Source of the DNA: Bradyrhizobium archetypum | GTDB lineage: Bacteria; Pseudomonadota; Alphaproteobacteria; Rhizobiales; Xanthobacteraceae | Length of the DNA stretch: 64,000 bases | NCBI RefSeq assembly: GCF_013114835.1 | Contig: NZ_JAAVLW010000004.1 | Location: 372,001-436,000 of the forward strand | Reading direction: 5' to 3' | Shown: positions 42,848 through 53,293 of the stretch, piece by piece | How positions within the stretch are numbered: position 1 is the first letter of the stretch | Layout: every line of letters begins with the position of its first letter | Position numbers and translations under genes: made by a program | Notes under the pieces: generated by a model | What the model saw: only the letters and a program-made list of their open reading frames with translations | The model's database searches: none | Told to the model about the DNA's origin: nothing

Positions 42848-44080
42848 ATGAACGAGCATGTTCAGACTGCCGGTAGCGCGCCGTTGTTCAACCCGCTGGC
42901 CCCCGAATTCATCCGCAATCCCTATCCGCATTACGAGCGGATGCGCGCTACCGATCCGGTGCACCTGACGCCGCTCGGCATGTATGTCTGCAGCCGCCAT
43001 GCCGAAGTCAGCCTCGTGCTGCGCGACAGGCGGTTCGGCAAGAATTATGTCGAGCGCACCATCCGCCGCTACGGCCCCAAAATCATGGACGAGCCGGTGT
43101 TCCGCAGCATGAGCCACTGGATGCTGCAGCAGGATCCGCCGGACCATACCCGCCTGCGCGGCCTGGTGGTGAAGGCGTTCACCGCGCGCCGGGTCGAGGA
43201 TATGCGCCCGCGCATCCAGCAGGTCGTCGACCAGACGCTCGACCACATCATCCCGCAGGGAAAAATGGATCTGATCGAGGATTTCGCCTTCCGACTGCCG
43301 GTCACCATCATCTGCGATATGCTCGGAATTCCCGAGGAGCATCGCGAGGCGTTTTATGCCGGTTCGCGCGACGGCGGACGGCTGCTTGATCCGGTGCCGC
43401 TGTCGCCCGAGGAGATCAAGCAGGGCAACGCCGGCAATGCGATGGCGGCGATGTATTTCCAACAACTGTTCGAGCTCAGGCGCAAGAACCCCGGCGATGA
43501 CCTGACCACGCAACTGGTGCAGGCCGAGGAAGACGGCAGCAAGCTTTCGAACGAGGAACTGACCGCCAATATCATCCTGCTGTTCGGCGCGGGTCACGAG
43601 ACCACCGTGAACCTGATCGGCAACGGCCTGCTGGCGCTCTATCGCAATCCCGATCAGCTCGCGCTGCTCAAGGCGAGGCCTGAACTCATCACCAATGCCA
43701 TCGAGGAGTTCCTGCGTTACGATTCGTCGGTGCAGTTGACCGGTCGGGTGGCGCTGGAAGATATCGACGATCTCGGCGGAAAGCGCATACCGAAAGGGGA
43801 GAGCGTGCTCTGTCTGCTCGGCTCGGCCAACCACGATCAGGCGGTCTATCCTGATAGCCCGGAGCGGCTCGATATCACCCGGCCCAACGTGAAGCCGCTG
43901 TCGTTCGGGGGCGGCATCCACTTTTGCCTTGGCGCCCAACTGGCGCGGATCGAGGCTGAGGTCGCAATCTCGACCCTGCTGCGACGGATCCCGGACCTGC
44001 GGCTCGATGACGCTGTCAACGCGGAATGGCGGCCGACCTTCGTGCTGCGCGGCCTGAAGCGGCTGCTGGCAAGCTGGTAA
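42848..44080 (+). CDS. cytochrome P450
   Basis: 410 residues, soluble bacterial type. The haem-binding loop is FGGGIHFCLGAQLAR with the proximal Cys near residue 360. The I-helix oxygen motif is GAGHETT and the ExxR motif is EEFLR. It also carries DPPDHTRLRGLVVKAFTAR, the meander segment expected of CYP families for small hydrophobic substrates. It inserts one oxygen atom using ferredoxin-delivered electrons; no ferredoxin gene is nearby. Likely under TetR control. Confidence 0.95.
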   Translation: MNEHVQTAGSAPLFNPLAPEFIRNPYPHYERMRATDPVHLTPLGMYVCSRHAEVSLVLRDRRFGKNYVERTIRRYGPKIMDEPVFRSMSHWMLQQDPPDHTRLRGLVVKAFTARRVEDMRPRIQQVVDQTLDHIIPQGKMDLIEDFAFRLPVTIICDMLGIPEEHREAFYAGSRDGGRLLDPVPLSPEEIKQGNAGNAMAAMYFQQLFELRRKNPGDDLTTQLVQAEEDGSKLSNEELTANIILLFGAGHETTVNLIGNGLLALYRNPDQLALLKARPELITNAIEEFLRYDSSVQLTGRVALEDIDDLGGKRIPKGESVLCLLGSANHDQAVYPDSPERLDITRPNVKPLSFGGGIHFCLGAQLARIEAEVAISTLLRRIPDLRLDDAVNAEWRPTFVLRGLKRLLASW

Positions 44081-44248
44081 AGTCGCGGCGGCAGCTTCAG
44101 CCCCCAGCTGCGGTGGCGGGAGCCGGGCGGGGCTCCTGTCAGTATGCCGCTGTGACTTCGCCACACTTCTCTCTATATTCCGGGCTGCTCCGGGGGGCCA
44201 GGTCCGGCATGGCGCGGCCAGCGCCGGGGCGGTTTAAGGGGAAGCACC

Positions 44249-47200
44249 GTGCAGACGACGCTGCTCGGCCTGGCAATCGCCTTCATCGTTGCGCTGATTG
44301 CTGCGCTGGTTGGGCCGTATTTCATCGACTGGAACCAGTTTCGGCCGCAGTTCGAGGCCGAAGCGACGCGGATCATCGGCACGCCCGTTCGTGTCGGCGG
44401 CAAGCTCGAAGCGCGCCTGTTGCCGGCGCCGTCGCTGCAACTGCGTTCGGTGGTGGTCGGCGGCGCCAACGATCTCGGCAAGGTCCGTGCGGACAAGCTC
44501 GACGTGGAATTCAGCCTTGGTTCGCTGATGCGCGGCGAGGTACGCGCCACCGAACTGACGATCAACGGCATGTCGCTCGATCTCGGTCTCGATTCCAGAG
44601 GGCGGATCGACTGGCCGGCGACGACCGGAACCGTCAATCTGGGCGCGCTGGCGATTGACCGGCTCAATCTCACCGGCCGCATCGCGCTGCATGACACCGC
44701 GAGCCGCTCCACGCTCGAACTAAACGATATCGCCTTCAGCGGCGACGTGCGTTCGCTCGCCGGCTCGATCCGCGGTGACGGCAATTTCATGTTCTCGGGC
44801 ACGCGCTATCCGTTCCGGATCTCGTCGGGGCAGGGCCCCGACGGCAACGGCACCCGCGTTCATCTCAACATTGATCCGGGCCAGCGCGCGCTGATGGCGG
44901 ACCTCGATGGCCTGCTGAACTTCGATTCCCGCGCGCCGCGCTTCGAAGGCGCGATAACGCTTGGTGTTCCTCCCGCGCAGAAGGGTAAGGACAACGATCC
45001 GCCATGGCGTATGGCGGCGAAGATCAAGACCGACTACTCGGCGGCGCGGCTGGAACAGATCGAGGTAACGTACGGCGTCGAGGAGCGCGCGCTGAAGCTC
45101 GCCGGCAGCGGCGACATTCGCTTTGGCGCGTCGCCCTTGTTGCGCGCGGCGCTGTCGGCACGCCAGCTCGATGCCGACAGGTTCGTCACCAAGGAAAACT
45201 CGAAGGACAGTTCTACTGAGCCGGCACGCCCGTTACCGGCGCTGCAGGCGCTCACGTCGGTCGTTTCGCATCTGCCGATCCCCGCGCAAATCGAAATCGC
45301 ATCCGAGCAGGTCATACTGGGCGGACGCCCGTTGCAGGACATCGCTGCCGATCTGCAAGGCGATACCAAATCGTGGCGGGTGCACAGGCTGGAATTCCGT
45401 GCGCCCGGCGCGACCAAGGTTTCGCTCAGCGAGACCGACGCGAAGCGTGTTGCACCGGACCGGTTCAAGGCTGCGCTCAGCATCGAGTCTTCCGATCCCG
45501 AGGCGCTGCTGATCTGGCTGCAGGGGCGCAGCGAGATCACCTATCGCAGCCAGAAGCCGCTTCGGCTGCGCGGCGACTTGACCGTGGCACCTGATGGTTT
45601 TGCCGTCGAGACCATGAAAGCCGACATCGATGGCGGCACGGTGGAAGGGCGGGTGGCGGTATCGCACGGACGGGCGGATCGCGGCTCACGGATCGATGCG
45701 GAGTTGAAGGCGGAGCGTCTCGATCTCGATGCCGCCACCGCGTTCGCGCGGTCGCTCGCAGGGCCGCAAGGCGAGTGGCCGGAGGAAGGAAAGCTTTCGC
45801 TCGATATCGGCCGTGCCAGCTCCAGCGGCCAGGAACTCAGTCCGCTGCTTGCCAGAGTGGCCTACTCGCCGGCCAAGATATCGATCGAGCAGTTGAAGAT
45901 CGGCCAGCTTGAAAGCGTCGCGCTGGATGGCGCGGGCACTTTCGACCGCGTCAATGCGACTGGATGGTTCGCGCTCAATTCGAGTGCCGCCTCGCTCGCC
46001 AAGTTGACCAGCCTGATCGTTCCTATTTCTCCGGCGCTGGCCGCACGGCTCAATGCAATGGCGACGAACCCGGGTGCGGCGCGCCTGAAACTGGCGCTCG
46101 ACCTCACCAGGAATGCCGGGCCATCCGATCGGGTCCTGGCGCGCGCCACGGCCGATCTCGACTCGCCGTTGCTCAAGGGTGTCACCACCATCACCGGCCG
46201 GCCGGCCGTCGCGGCAATCCAGGGGCTCGATCTGGCCACGCTCCGGCGCAGTGAAGTCTGGGTCGATTCAAAATTATCGTCCGACCAAGGTCACACGCTG
46301 CTCGCCTTGCTCGGCCTGGATCGCGTCATCACGGCGGGCGACGGCCCGGCGCAATTCGAGGGCACCGCGACAGGCGCGTGGGGCGCGCCGTTGCGGCTCA
46401 AGGCAAAGATCTCGGGAAAGGGCCTTGATGCCGAGGCGGAAGGCTCTGCCGAACCATGGGCGCAGGAGGCGTCGGCAAATCTTGGCCTGAAGGTCCGGAG
46501 TGCCAATTTCGCCCCGCTGCTCGATCTCAAGCCGGCGGATACGCTGGCGCAGAACATCGGCCTGTCGTCGCGTGTGCAGCTCACCGGCAACAGGCTGACG
46601 TTCGACGATCTCGACAGCAGCATTAGTGGTTCGCGGCTGCGAGGCCGCGTGGCGGTGACGCTCGGCGAAGAGAAGGAGATCGAGGGTGAAATTGGCGCCG
46701 AGCAGCTCGCGCTGGCGCCGGCCTTTGCCCTGGCGCTTGGCGCGGCCGGGCACGATGCGGCCGAACCGCTGGGCCCGGGGCTCGCGAAGGGCTGGCGTGG
46801 CAAGATCGCATTTCAGGCGCTGCGCGGCTTGCTTCCGGGTGGCAGCGAATTGCAGCCGGTGAGCGGGGTGGTCAAGAGCGATGGCCAGTCGCTGACCTTC
46901 GATTCCATCGCAGGCAAGATCGGCGGCGGAGATCTCGCCGCCAGTGTCGATGCGAAGTCCGGCGCGACCGGAATTGCATTGAATGCGAGCCTCCAGCTCT
47001 CCGGCGTGGACGGCACAGCGCTGCGCTATCGCAATCTTGCGATGCCTGCCGGCCGTGCATCGATGCAGATGACGCTGACAAGTCAGGGCCGCAGCGCCTC
47101 GGCGCTGGCAGGCGCGCTGTCCGGCAGCGGCACGCTGACGCTGGAGGCGGCAAGGATATCGGGCCTCGATCCGCGCGCCTTTGAAGTGGCGGTTCGCGCC

Positions 47201-47896
47201 AATGACAGCGGGCAGGCCAAGGATGACGTCAGATTGAAGCAGATCGTCGAAGCCGCGTTGCCAGCCGGTGCGCTCGCGGTTCCTTCGGCGCAGATCCCGT
47301 TCACCGTCCGGGACGGCCGGCTTCGCGTGGGCGCGACGACGCTGGACGGCAATGGCGTGCGGGCCATTGTCTCCGGCGGATACGATATTGCCGCCGATCA
47401 GGCGGACATCCGCGCCGCGCTTTCCCTGACCATGACGGCCGGGCGTCCGGAGATTCAACTGATTGCGGCGGGCACGCCCGACACACTCAGCCGCAGCGTC
47501 GACATCGCCCCCTTGTCCTCATGGCTGGCGGTGCGCGCGATCGATCACGAAACGAAACGGCTCGATGCCATCGAGCGCGGCGAGCCGCCACCCGCAGCGC
47601 CGCCGCCGATCGTGCTGCCCGCGGATGGACAATTACCTATACCGGATGTAACGCCGCCGGCGCCGGCAGGCCAGAAGGGCGCCCGCGACCCGCGGCGGCC
47701 TCCGGCGAAGAAGGCGACAGCGCCGCGTCCCCCGACCGTCAATGCGCCGCCTGCGCCCGTCGCTGGCGCGCCGCAAGTGGCGCCGCTGCCGCCGCCGATC
47801 GACGTGCGACCTGCGCCGGGCGCCGCCAGGCCGAAACCGCGCCCGCCATTGGCGCTGACGCCTCAGGTCGCCAATCCGCCGCCGCGCTCCAACTAG
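44249..47896 (+). CDS. large AsmA family membrane-anchored protein
   Basis: 1215 residues from a GTG start at 44249 (AAGGGGAAG upstream). One N-terminal helix (LLGLAIAFIVALIAALVGPYFI) is followed by the AsmA N-terminal motif DWNQFRPQFEAEATRIIGTPVRVGGKLEARLLPAPSLQL, then a long beta-rich region and the AsmA-2 C-terminal domain near 950-1110. The last about 100 residues are a Pro/Ala-rich tail. AsmA-type proteins are inner-membrane-anchored, periplasmic, and in some bacteria carry phospholipid toward the outer membrane. Confidence 0.92.
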   Translation: MQTTLLGLAIAFIVALIAALVGPYFIDWNQFRPQFEAEATRIIGTPVRVGGKLEARLLPAPSLQLRSVVVGGANDLGKVRADKLDVEFSLGSLMRGEVRATELTINGMSLDLGLDSRGRIDWPATTGTVNLGALAIDRLNLTGRIALHDTASRSTLELNDIAFSGDVRSLAGSIRGDGNFMFSGTRYPFRISSGQGPDGNGTRVHLNIDPGQRALMADLDGLLNFDSRAPRFEGAITLGVPPAQKGKDNDPPWRMAAKIKTDYSAARLEQIEVTYGVEERALKLAGSGDIRFGASPLLRAALSARQLDADRFVTKENSKDSSTEPARPLPALQALTSVVSHLPIPAQIEIASEQVILGGRPLQDIAADLQGDTKSWRVHRLEFRAPGATKVSLSETDAKRVAPDRFKAALSIESSDPEALLIWLQGRSEITYRSQKPLRLRGDLTVAPDGFAVETMKADIDGGTVEGRVAVSHGRADRGSRIDAELKAERLDLDAATAFARSLAGPQGEWPEEGKLSLDIGRASSSGQELSPLLARVAYSPAKISIEQLKIGQLESVALDGAGTFDRVNATGWFALNSSAASLAKLTSLIVPISPALAARLNAMATNPGAARLKLALDLTRNAGPSDRVLARATADLDSPLLKGVTTITGRPAVAAIQGLDLATLRRSEVWVDSKLSSDQGHTLLALLGLDRVITAGDGPAQFEGTATGAWGAPLRLKAKISGKGLDAEAEGSAEPWAQEASANLGLKVRSANFAPLLDLKPADTLAQNIGLSSRVQLTGNRLTFDDLDSSISGSRLRGRVAVTLGEEKEIEGEIGAEQLALAPAFALALGAAGHDAAEPLGPGLAKGWRGKIAFQALRGLLPGGSELQPVSGVVKSDGQSLTFDSIAGKIGGGDLAASVDAKSGATGIALNASLQLSGVDGTALRYRNLAMPAGRASMQMTLTSQGRSASALAGALSGSGTLTLEAARISGLDPRAFEVAVRANDSGQAKDDVRLKQIVEAALPAGALAVPSAQIPFTVRDGRLRVGATTLDGNGVRAIVSGGYDIAADQADIRAALSLTMTAGRPEIQLIAAGTPDTLSRSVDIAPLSSWLAVRAIDHETKRLDAIERGEPPPAAPPPIVLPADGQLPIPDVTPPAPAGQKGARDPRRPPAKKATAPRPPTVNAPPAPVAGAPQVAPLPPPIDVRPAPGAARPKPRPPLALTPQVANPPPRSN

Positions 47897-47914
47897 GGCT
47901 TGGACTCAGAGGTT

Positions 47915-47955
47915 GGCCCCTGCGGCGTGAGATGACCACTCACGCCGCAGGGGCC
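47915..47955 (+). terminator. 17-bp perfect hairpin after the AsmA gene
   Basis: GGCCCCTGCGGCGTGAG (47915-47931), loop ATGACCA, then the exact complement at 47939-47955. It starts 18 bp after the stop codon. No T-run follows, so it may act as a 3'-end stabiliser or a Rho-assisted terminator. Confidence 0.7.
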
Positions 47956-48018
47956 GGTCGAACAGCTCAATGATTCAGGTGGCGCTAACGATTGAGAAGT
48001 TTCAGATGCTGGCTCCCG

Positions 48019-48396
48019 TTACAAACCACCTCGTCCTTCCCAGTACGTAGGTATTCCGTAGTGCCGGTGGGTTCGCGTTTCCCAATCTCGATCCTGCCAC
48101 GAGTCATCACTGAACTCAGGCGCATCCTTTAGCTGTTGCTCAGTGATATTGGTTCGAAAACCACCAAGCGACGTATCGTAGGTCAGGGCGCTCCACGGGA
48201 TGGGATAATGACTGTGGCCCAACCCGACAAATCCGCCAAAGCTCATGACGGCATACGCCACACGACCTGACACCTTGTCGATGATGAGGTGATCAATCTC
48301 ACCGATATTCTTTCCATCTGCTCCATAAACCTCGGTTCCGTGAATGTCTTCGCTCGAGATGCATTGATGATCCGGATGGGCTGTTGCGCGGGCCAT
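48019..48396 (-). CDS. PRC-barrel domain protein
   Basis: 125 residues. The PRC-barrel is clear: IHGTEVYGADGKNIGEIDHLIIDKVSGRVAYAVMSFGGFVGLGHSHYPIPWSAL. The C-terminal part is acidic and Trp/His-rich (DDSWQDRDWETRTHRHYG). Such stand-alone proteins are common in soil alphaproteobacteria and are linked to stress, but the function is not known. The 204 bp upstream spacer holds no gene. Confidence 0.9.
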   Translation of the reverse strand: MARATAHPDHQCISSEDIHGTEVYGADGKNIGEIDHLIIDKVSGRVAYAVMSFGGFVGLGHSHYPIPWSALTYDTSLGGFRTNITEQQLKDAPEFSDDSWQDRDWETRTHRHYGIPTYWEGRGGL

Positions 48397-48600
48397 GGCT
48401 TCGACTCCTTCAGAAGTGGGTTTGTCGAATTAACTCGGCCGCTACGGGCGTCGTTCCTGGCGGCCGAGAACATTTCACAGCGCGGCGAAGGGCCTTGTTG
48501 CGGCGCAGGGAGTCTGGGCGTCCGACCCATATGTCGGTTATCAGCCCAAGGCGGTCGGGTCATTTCGCGGCCGTGCGGTAACCCGCGTTGAAGGATAGAT

Positions 48601-50193
48601 TTACGAATGGACGGCCTGGCCGAGCACGATCTCCCTTTCAATCCCGATCGCCCGCAAAAACGCCTTGTCGTGGCTGACCACGATCAATGCGCCGTCGAAG
48701 CTCTTCAGCGCGCTTTCCAGTTCCTCGATCGCGGCGAGATCGAGATGGTTGGTCGGCTCATCCAGCAGCAACAGGAATGGCGGCTGCGGGCGCGCGAAGA
48801 CGCAGGCGAGGCCGGCGCGCAGCCGCTCGCCGCCGCTGAGCGTGCCCGCGATCTGCAGCGCCGTGCGATTGCGGAAGGCAAAGCGTGCCAGGGCGGCATG
48901 GGCCTGGTTGGCCGTGAGCTCCGGATTCAGACGGCGCAGATTGTCGAGGATGCTTAACTCGGGATCGAGCAGCCCGATATGCTGATCGAGCACAGCCATG
49001 CGGTCGGTGAGGCGACTGATGTCGCCGCCTGCGGGGGTGAGTTCGCCGGTGAGCAGGCGGAACAACGTCGTCTTGCCGGAGCCGTTGGCGCCGCGGATGG
49101 CGATCCTTTCGGGTCCGCGAACCTCGAAGGACAGCGGCCCGAACAGGCGGCGCTCTCCGAAGGCCATCACCACGTCCTTGAAGGCGATGAGTTCGCGGCC
49201 GCCGGGCAGATTGGTGCGCGGCAGATCGATCGAGAGCGGCGTCAGGATCTCGACATGGGCCTTGGCGGCTTCCAGTGCCTGGGCGCGCTCGCCCAGCAGG
49301 CGGTGGGCGAAATGGCTGTCGCGCGCGGCGCTGTTCTCGGCGCGCTCCTTCTCGCGGTCCATGAACATCTTGTCCTCGATGCCCTTGGCGCGCCAGGCGC
49401 GGCCGGCCTTGTCGCGACGCGCCTTCTTCTCGCGCCCCTTCTGCAGTGCGCGCTCGGTATTGCGCAGGGCGTCCGCGGCGCGATCGAGGTCATCGGCGGC
49501 GCGGGCGCGGGCGGCCTCGCGCGCTTCGGCAAAGGCGGGCCAGGAACCGCCGAAGATCGTGATGCCGACCGGGGTCAGTTCGACGATGCGGTCGACGCGC
49601 TCGAGCAGCGCGCGGTCGTGGCTGGCGACGAGGACCCCGCCCTGCCAGTGTTCGAGTAATTCGGCCACCGCCTTCCTGCCGTCCGCGTCGAGATTGTTGG
49701 TTGGTTCGTCCAGTAGCAGCAGATCCGGCGCCCCGATCAAAAGGCGCGCCAGCGCCACCCGCGTTCGCTCGCCACCACTTAACGAAGCGATCGGGCGATC
49801 CAGCGACAGCGACGGCAGTCCGGCGTCAGTCAGTGCCGCCTGTATCCTCGTTTCCAGCGTCCAGTCCGCTTCTGTCGCGTCATCAAGCGAGCCTTCGCCG
49901 CGCTCGAGCCGGCGCAGCCGGGCACGATCGCCGGCGACGCCGAGCGCTTCGTCGACCGTCAGCCGTTCGTCGGTCAGTTGCGCGAGCATCCCGATCGAGC
50001 CGATGCGTTGCAACGAACCGCCGGCCGGTTCGATCTCGCCCGCGATCAGCCGCAGCAATGTGGATTTGCCGCAGCCGTTGCGGCCGACAAGGCCAGTGCG
50101 CTCGCCTCCAATTGCGAGCGTCAGTCCATCGAACAGCGGGCGTCCGTCAGGCGTGGCAAGAGAGATGGAATCCAGAACGAGAAAGGCAGGCAT
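48601..50193 (-). CDS. ABC-F family ATPase (ribosome-associated)
   Basis: 530 residues with two ABC domains and no membrane part. First domain: GRNGCGKSTLLRL, LSGGERTRVALARLL, LLLLDEPTNNLDADG. Second domain: GANGSGKTTLFRL, LSGGERLRAGLACVF, LLLLDEPTNHLDLAA. A charged linker (RNTERALQKGREKKARRDKAGR) joins them, as in Uup/YbiT-like ABC-F proteins, which act at the ribosome. Which subfamily, and whether it protects against an antibiotic, cannot be told. Confidence 0.95.
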   Translation of the reverse strand: MPAFLVLDSISLATPDGRPLFDGLTLAIGGERTGLVGRNGCGKSTLLRLIAGEIEPAGGSLQRIGSIGMLAQLTDERLTVDEALGVAGDRARLRRLERGEGSLDDATEADWTLETRIQAALTDAGLPSLSLDRPIASLSGGERTRVALARLLIGAPDLLLLDEPTNNLDADGRKAVAELLEHWQGGVLVASHDRALLERVDRIVELTPVGITIFGGSWPAFAEAREAARARAADDLDRAADALRNTERALQKGREKKARRDKAGRAWRAKGIEDKMFMDREKERAENSAARDSHFAHRLLGERAQALEAAKAHVEILTPLSIDLPRTNLPGGRELIAFKDVVMAFGERRLFGPLSFEVRGPERIAIRGANGSGKTTLFRLLTGELTPAGGDISRLTDRMAVLDQHIGLLDPELSILDNLRRLNPELTANQAHAALARFAFRNRTALQIAGTLSGGERLRAGLACVFARPQPPFLLLLDEPTNHLDLAAIEELESALKSFDGALIVVSHDKAFLRAIGIEREIVLGQAVHS

Positions 50194-50457
50194 GGAGAGA
50201 CTTCCGAAAATGGACTGAGGTCGCGGCGCGTGGTCAGCTTTGCGATGTCCATGTCTCTCTCCAGGGATTGTCTCGGAGCGGTCTTCTGGTCAGGTTCCGC
50301 CGGTCGGCGGCGACGGCAGCCAATTAGATACGGATTGCCCTCGCTCGCGTCCAGCGTGCCGCGCGGGCGTCTCGAAAGGCCCGCGGGAATAGTGCGGGCA
50401 CGGCGGGGTCTCTATCTCCGGCTGGACCTTGCTCATTTTGGAAAACCGGAGATTGGC

Positions 50458-51036
50458 ATGACGAAATCGGCACTCAAGCTCGCAACGCTCGCCCTGTTCT
50501 CGATGGCGCTGGTCGCGCCGCCCCCGTTTGTTCCGGCCTTTGCCGCGGGAGGCGGCAGCGATCCGCCTTCGGCCACACCGCCGCCGCCAACGGACACCCG
50601 GTCCGCGCCCAAATCGACCAAGGCCAAAAAGAAGGCCCCAAAACAGTCGAGCGTGAACGACGATGCGTTCCGGCAGGCGTACCGAGCCGCGCATGCGACA
50701 ATCTATCAGCGCAACGATTATGCCGGCGCCATCGCGCAGCTCAAGGCGCTCGGCCGCGACGACAACGCGGATGTCGCCAACCTGATCGGCTATTCCTATC
50801 GCAAGCTCGGCGACTACAGGCTGTCGCAGACCTGGTACGAGCGCGCACTGAAGGCGGACCCGAACCACGTGCTGACCTGGCAGTATTACGGCCTGTGGCA
50901 GATCGAGCAGGGCAATCGCGACCAGGCATCGTATCATCTGACCCGGATCGCGGCGATCTGCGGCACGGGCTGCGAGGAATACCGGTCGCTGGCCGCCGCG
51001 CTCGAAAAGCCGCCCGGCACCGGACTCGTTTATTGA
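50458..51036 (+). CDS. exported TPR protein
   Basis: 192 residues from the ATG at 50458, which begins the signal peptide (MTKSALKLATLALFSMALVAPPPFVPAFA). A Pro/Lys-rich linker (TPPPPTDTRSAPKSTKAKKKAPKQ) leads to three TPR-like units (YQRNDYAGAIAQLKALGRDDNADVANLIGYSYRKLGDYRLSQTWYERALKADPNHVLTWQYYGLWQIEQGNRDQA). A CGTGCEEY motif follows. Probably a periplasmic scaffold; the partner is unknown. Confidence 0.85.
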   Translation: MTKSALKLATLALFSMALVAPPPFVPAFAAGGGSDPPSATPPPPTDTRSAPKSTKAKKKAPKQSSVNDDAFRQAYRAAHATIYQRNDYAGAIAQLKALGRDDNADVANLIGYSYRKLGDYRLSQTWYERALKADPNHVLTWQYYGLWQIEQGNRDQASYHLTRIAAICGTGCEEYRSLAAALEKPPGTGLVY

Positions 51037-51091
51037 GCGCTGCAAGGGAACAGGGCGGGCGCGCTGACGGCGCGCTCGTCCAAATCTTGAG

Positions 51092-51352
51092 CTAAGCCTG
51101 CGGCCGCGGGGCGTCGGGCGCCGCCGCGGCGGGCATGGCGCGGGTGCGGAAATAATCGAGCACGAAAAGGCGGATCGCCGAGGATAGATTGCCCTGCTGG
51201 CGATTGCTGTCGATCTCGCCGACCAGTTCCGATAGGGTCATGTTCCGCAGTCCCGAAATTTCCTTCATGCCGTTCCAGAACGCCTCTTCGAGGCTGACGC
51301 TGGTCTTGTGGCCGGCGACCACGATCGAGCGTTTGACGACGGGTGACTTCAT
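51092..51352 (-). CDS. ribbon-helix-helix domain protein (RHH_4)
   Basis: 86 residues. The RHH_4 family pattern is visible in VVKRSIVVAGHKTSVSLEEAFWNGMKEISGLRNMTLSELVGEIDSNRQQGNLSSAIRLFVLDYFR. These small proteins, often called aryl-sulfate sulfotransferase by mistake, are likely DNA-binding. The ATG overlaps the stop of the DUF4169 gene by 4 bp, so the pair is translated together. Confidence 0.9.
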   Translation of the reverse strand: MKSPVVKRSIVVAGHKTSVSLEEAFWNGMKEISGLRNMTLSELVGEIDSNRQQGNLSSAIRLFVLDYFRTRAMPAAAAPDAPRPQA

Positions 51353-51537
51353 GACGCCTCTCCGTCATCGAGCTTGTGCTGGTCCAAAAAATCGCCGGCG
51401 CGATCCTTGCGACGTTCATCGAGCGCACGTTCAGCTTTGGTCCGGCCAGACCGCGCGCGGTTGGCTTCGGCCTGCCTTGCCGATTGTTCCCGTTCGTTGC
51501 GCTTCTTGAATCGCCTCAGGTTGATTACGTCTGCCAT
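51349..51537 (-). CDS. DUF4169 family protein
   Basis: 62 residues from the ATG at 51537, preceded by GGAGG at 6 bp. The family pattern MADVINLRRFKKRNEREQSARQAEANRARSGRTKAERA is complete, a highly charged, probably helical protein. It is always a small partner upstream of the RHH gene in rhizobia, to my knowledge; the function is unknown. It is coupled to the RHH gene by a 4 bp overlap. Confidence 0.9.
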   Translation of the reverse strand: MADVINLRRFKKRNEREQSARQAEANRARSGRTKAERALDERRKDRAGDFLDQHKLDDGEAS

Positions 51538-51806
51538 GTTCGCCTCCATCATCCGGCGACTCGAAGGCATGATGATTCACTAACTGGGAAAATGTCGAGT
51601 GGCATGCACGCAAATTGAATGGTCATTCGGAATCCCCGTGTAGCGCTCTTTGATAGCATCAAAAAATTGTTTCGCTCTGCGAAAACCGAATAATTCCTGC
51701 TCTACCACGCGTCAGCGCGCCGGCGATAGATGATCAACCTCATTCTCTGCGAACGATCCATAATTTATACGTCTCATCCGTAGTTTCCCGGGTTCGACCG
51801 CGGCCA

Positions 51807-53222
51807 TCAGCCCGGGTGTGTCATTTTGTCCGGCTGCACAAGGCGTTCGAATTCGGCGGCGTTCACAAAGCCGAGACGTACAGCTTCTTCCTTCAATGTC
51901 GTGCCGCGCGCGTGTGCCGATTTGGCGACCTTCGCCGCGTTGTCGTATCCGATCTTGGGAGCAAGCGCGGTGACCAGCATCAGCGAACGCTCCATCAATT
52001 CGCGAATTCGCTTTTCGTCGGCGCGTATGCCCACCACGCAATGTTCGGTGAACGAGCGCGCCGCGTCCGACAGCAATTGAATGGAATGCATCATACAATA
52101 TGCCAATACGGGTTTGTAAACATTCAATTCGAAATGTCCCTGGCTTCCGGCGACGGTGACCGCTGTCTGATTGCCGAACACCTGACAGCAGACCATGGTC
52201 ATCGCTTCGCACTGGGTCGGGTTGACCTTGCCGGGCATAATCGACGAACCCGGTTCGTTTTCCGGCAGGATCAATTCTCCGAGACCGGAGCGCGGGCCGG
52301 AGCCCAACAGTCGAATGTCATTGGCGATCTTGAACAGCCCGGTCGCCACCGAATTGATTGCGCCATGCGCCATGACGTAGGCGTCGTTGGAGGCCAGCGC
52401 CTCGAATTTGTTCGGCGCGCTGGTGAAGGGCAGCTTGGTAATTTCGGCAACGTGCTTAGCAAACAGCCTGGCAAATCTCGGCTTCGAATTGAGGCCGGTT
52501 CCGACCGCCGTGCCGCCTTGCGCCAGCGGGAATAATTCCTTCACCGCGGTTCGCAGCCGCGCGATCCCGCTCTCGACCTGCGCGGCGTAGCCCGAAAATT
52601 CCTGTCCCAGCGTCAGCGGCGTTGCGTCCTGGGTATGGGTTCGCCCGATCTTGACGATTTTTGCGAACGCCTTTTCCTTGCTTCGCAATTCGCGATGCAG
52701 TTCGTCGAGCGCCGGAATCAGATCGGCGGTGATGCGTCCGGCGGCAGCGATATGCATTGCCGTCGGAAATGAATCGTTCGACGACTGGCTCATATTGACG
52801 TGATCGTTGGGATGCACCGGCTTCTTGGCGCCGAGTTCACCGCCCAGCAACTCGTTGGCGCGGTTGGCGATCACCTCGTTCAGGTTCATGTTGGTCTGGG
52901 TGCCGGAGCCGGTCTGCCAGACGACCAGCGGAAAGTGATCGTCGAGCTTGCCTTCAATCACCTCGCGCGCGGCGCGGATGATGGCGCCGGCTCTGCGCGC
53001 GTCGAGCAGTCCGAGTTCCCGGTTGGTTTGGGCGGCGGCGAGCTTGACGATACCAAGCGCGTGGACGATCGCCATCGGCATGCGGTCCTGGCCGATCTTG
53101 AAGTTCTGGCGCGAGCGCTCGGTCTGCGCACCCCAGTAGCGATCGGCGGCAACGTCGATCGGACCGAAGCTGTCAGTCTCCCTGCGGGTGGATTTGTTTG
53201 TAGATGTTTCTGTGCGGTCCAT
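51807..53222 (-). CDS. fumC: class II fumarate hydratase FumC
   Basis: 471 residues. It interconverts fumarate and malate in the TCA cycle, without an iron-sulfur cluster. The family signature [17 protein letters not shown] is intact, together with [21 protein letters not shown] text ([21 protein letters not shown]), [21 protein letters not shown] and the [14 protein letters not shown] catalytic region. It follows sspB by 71 bp on the same strand. Confidence 0.96.
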   Translation of the reverse strand: MDRTETSTNKSTRRETDSFGPIDVAADRYWGAQTERSRQNFKIGQDRMPMAIVHALGIVKLAAAQTNRELGLLDARRAGAIIRAAREVIEGKLDDHFPLVVWQTGSGTQTNMNLNEVIANRANELLGGELGAKKPVHPNDHVNMSQSSNDSFPTAMHIAAAGRITADLIPALDELHRELRSKEKAFAKIVKIGRTHTQDATPLTLGQEFSGYAAQVESGIARLRTAVKELFPLAQGGTAVGTGLNSKPRFARLFAKHVAEITKLPFTSAPNKFEALASNDAYVMAHGAINSVATGLFKIANDIRLLGSGPRSGLGELILPENEPGSSIMPGKVNPTQCEAMTMVCCQVFGNQTAVTVAGSQGHFELNVYKPVLAYCMMHSIQLLSDAARSFTEHCVVGIRADEKRIRELMERSLMLVTALAPKIGYDNAAKVAKSAHARGTTLKEEAVRLGFVNAAEFERLVQPDKMTHPG

Positions 53223-53293
53223 GAGTAACGTCCGTTGCGCCGTAAAGTGGCGGAATGCGCACAGTACAGCGTCGCGGCGTTTCTCGCGCGCGG

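Noticed and set aside
51712..52212. Separate minus-strand gene overlapping the end of fumC
   Set aside because: It overlaps fumC in another frame, lacks a ribosome-binding site, and its text is unlike any family.
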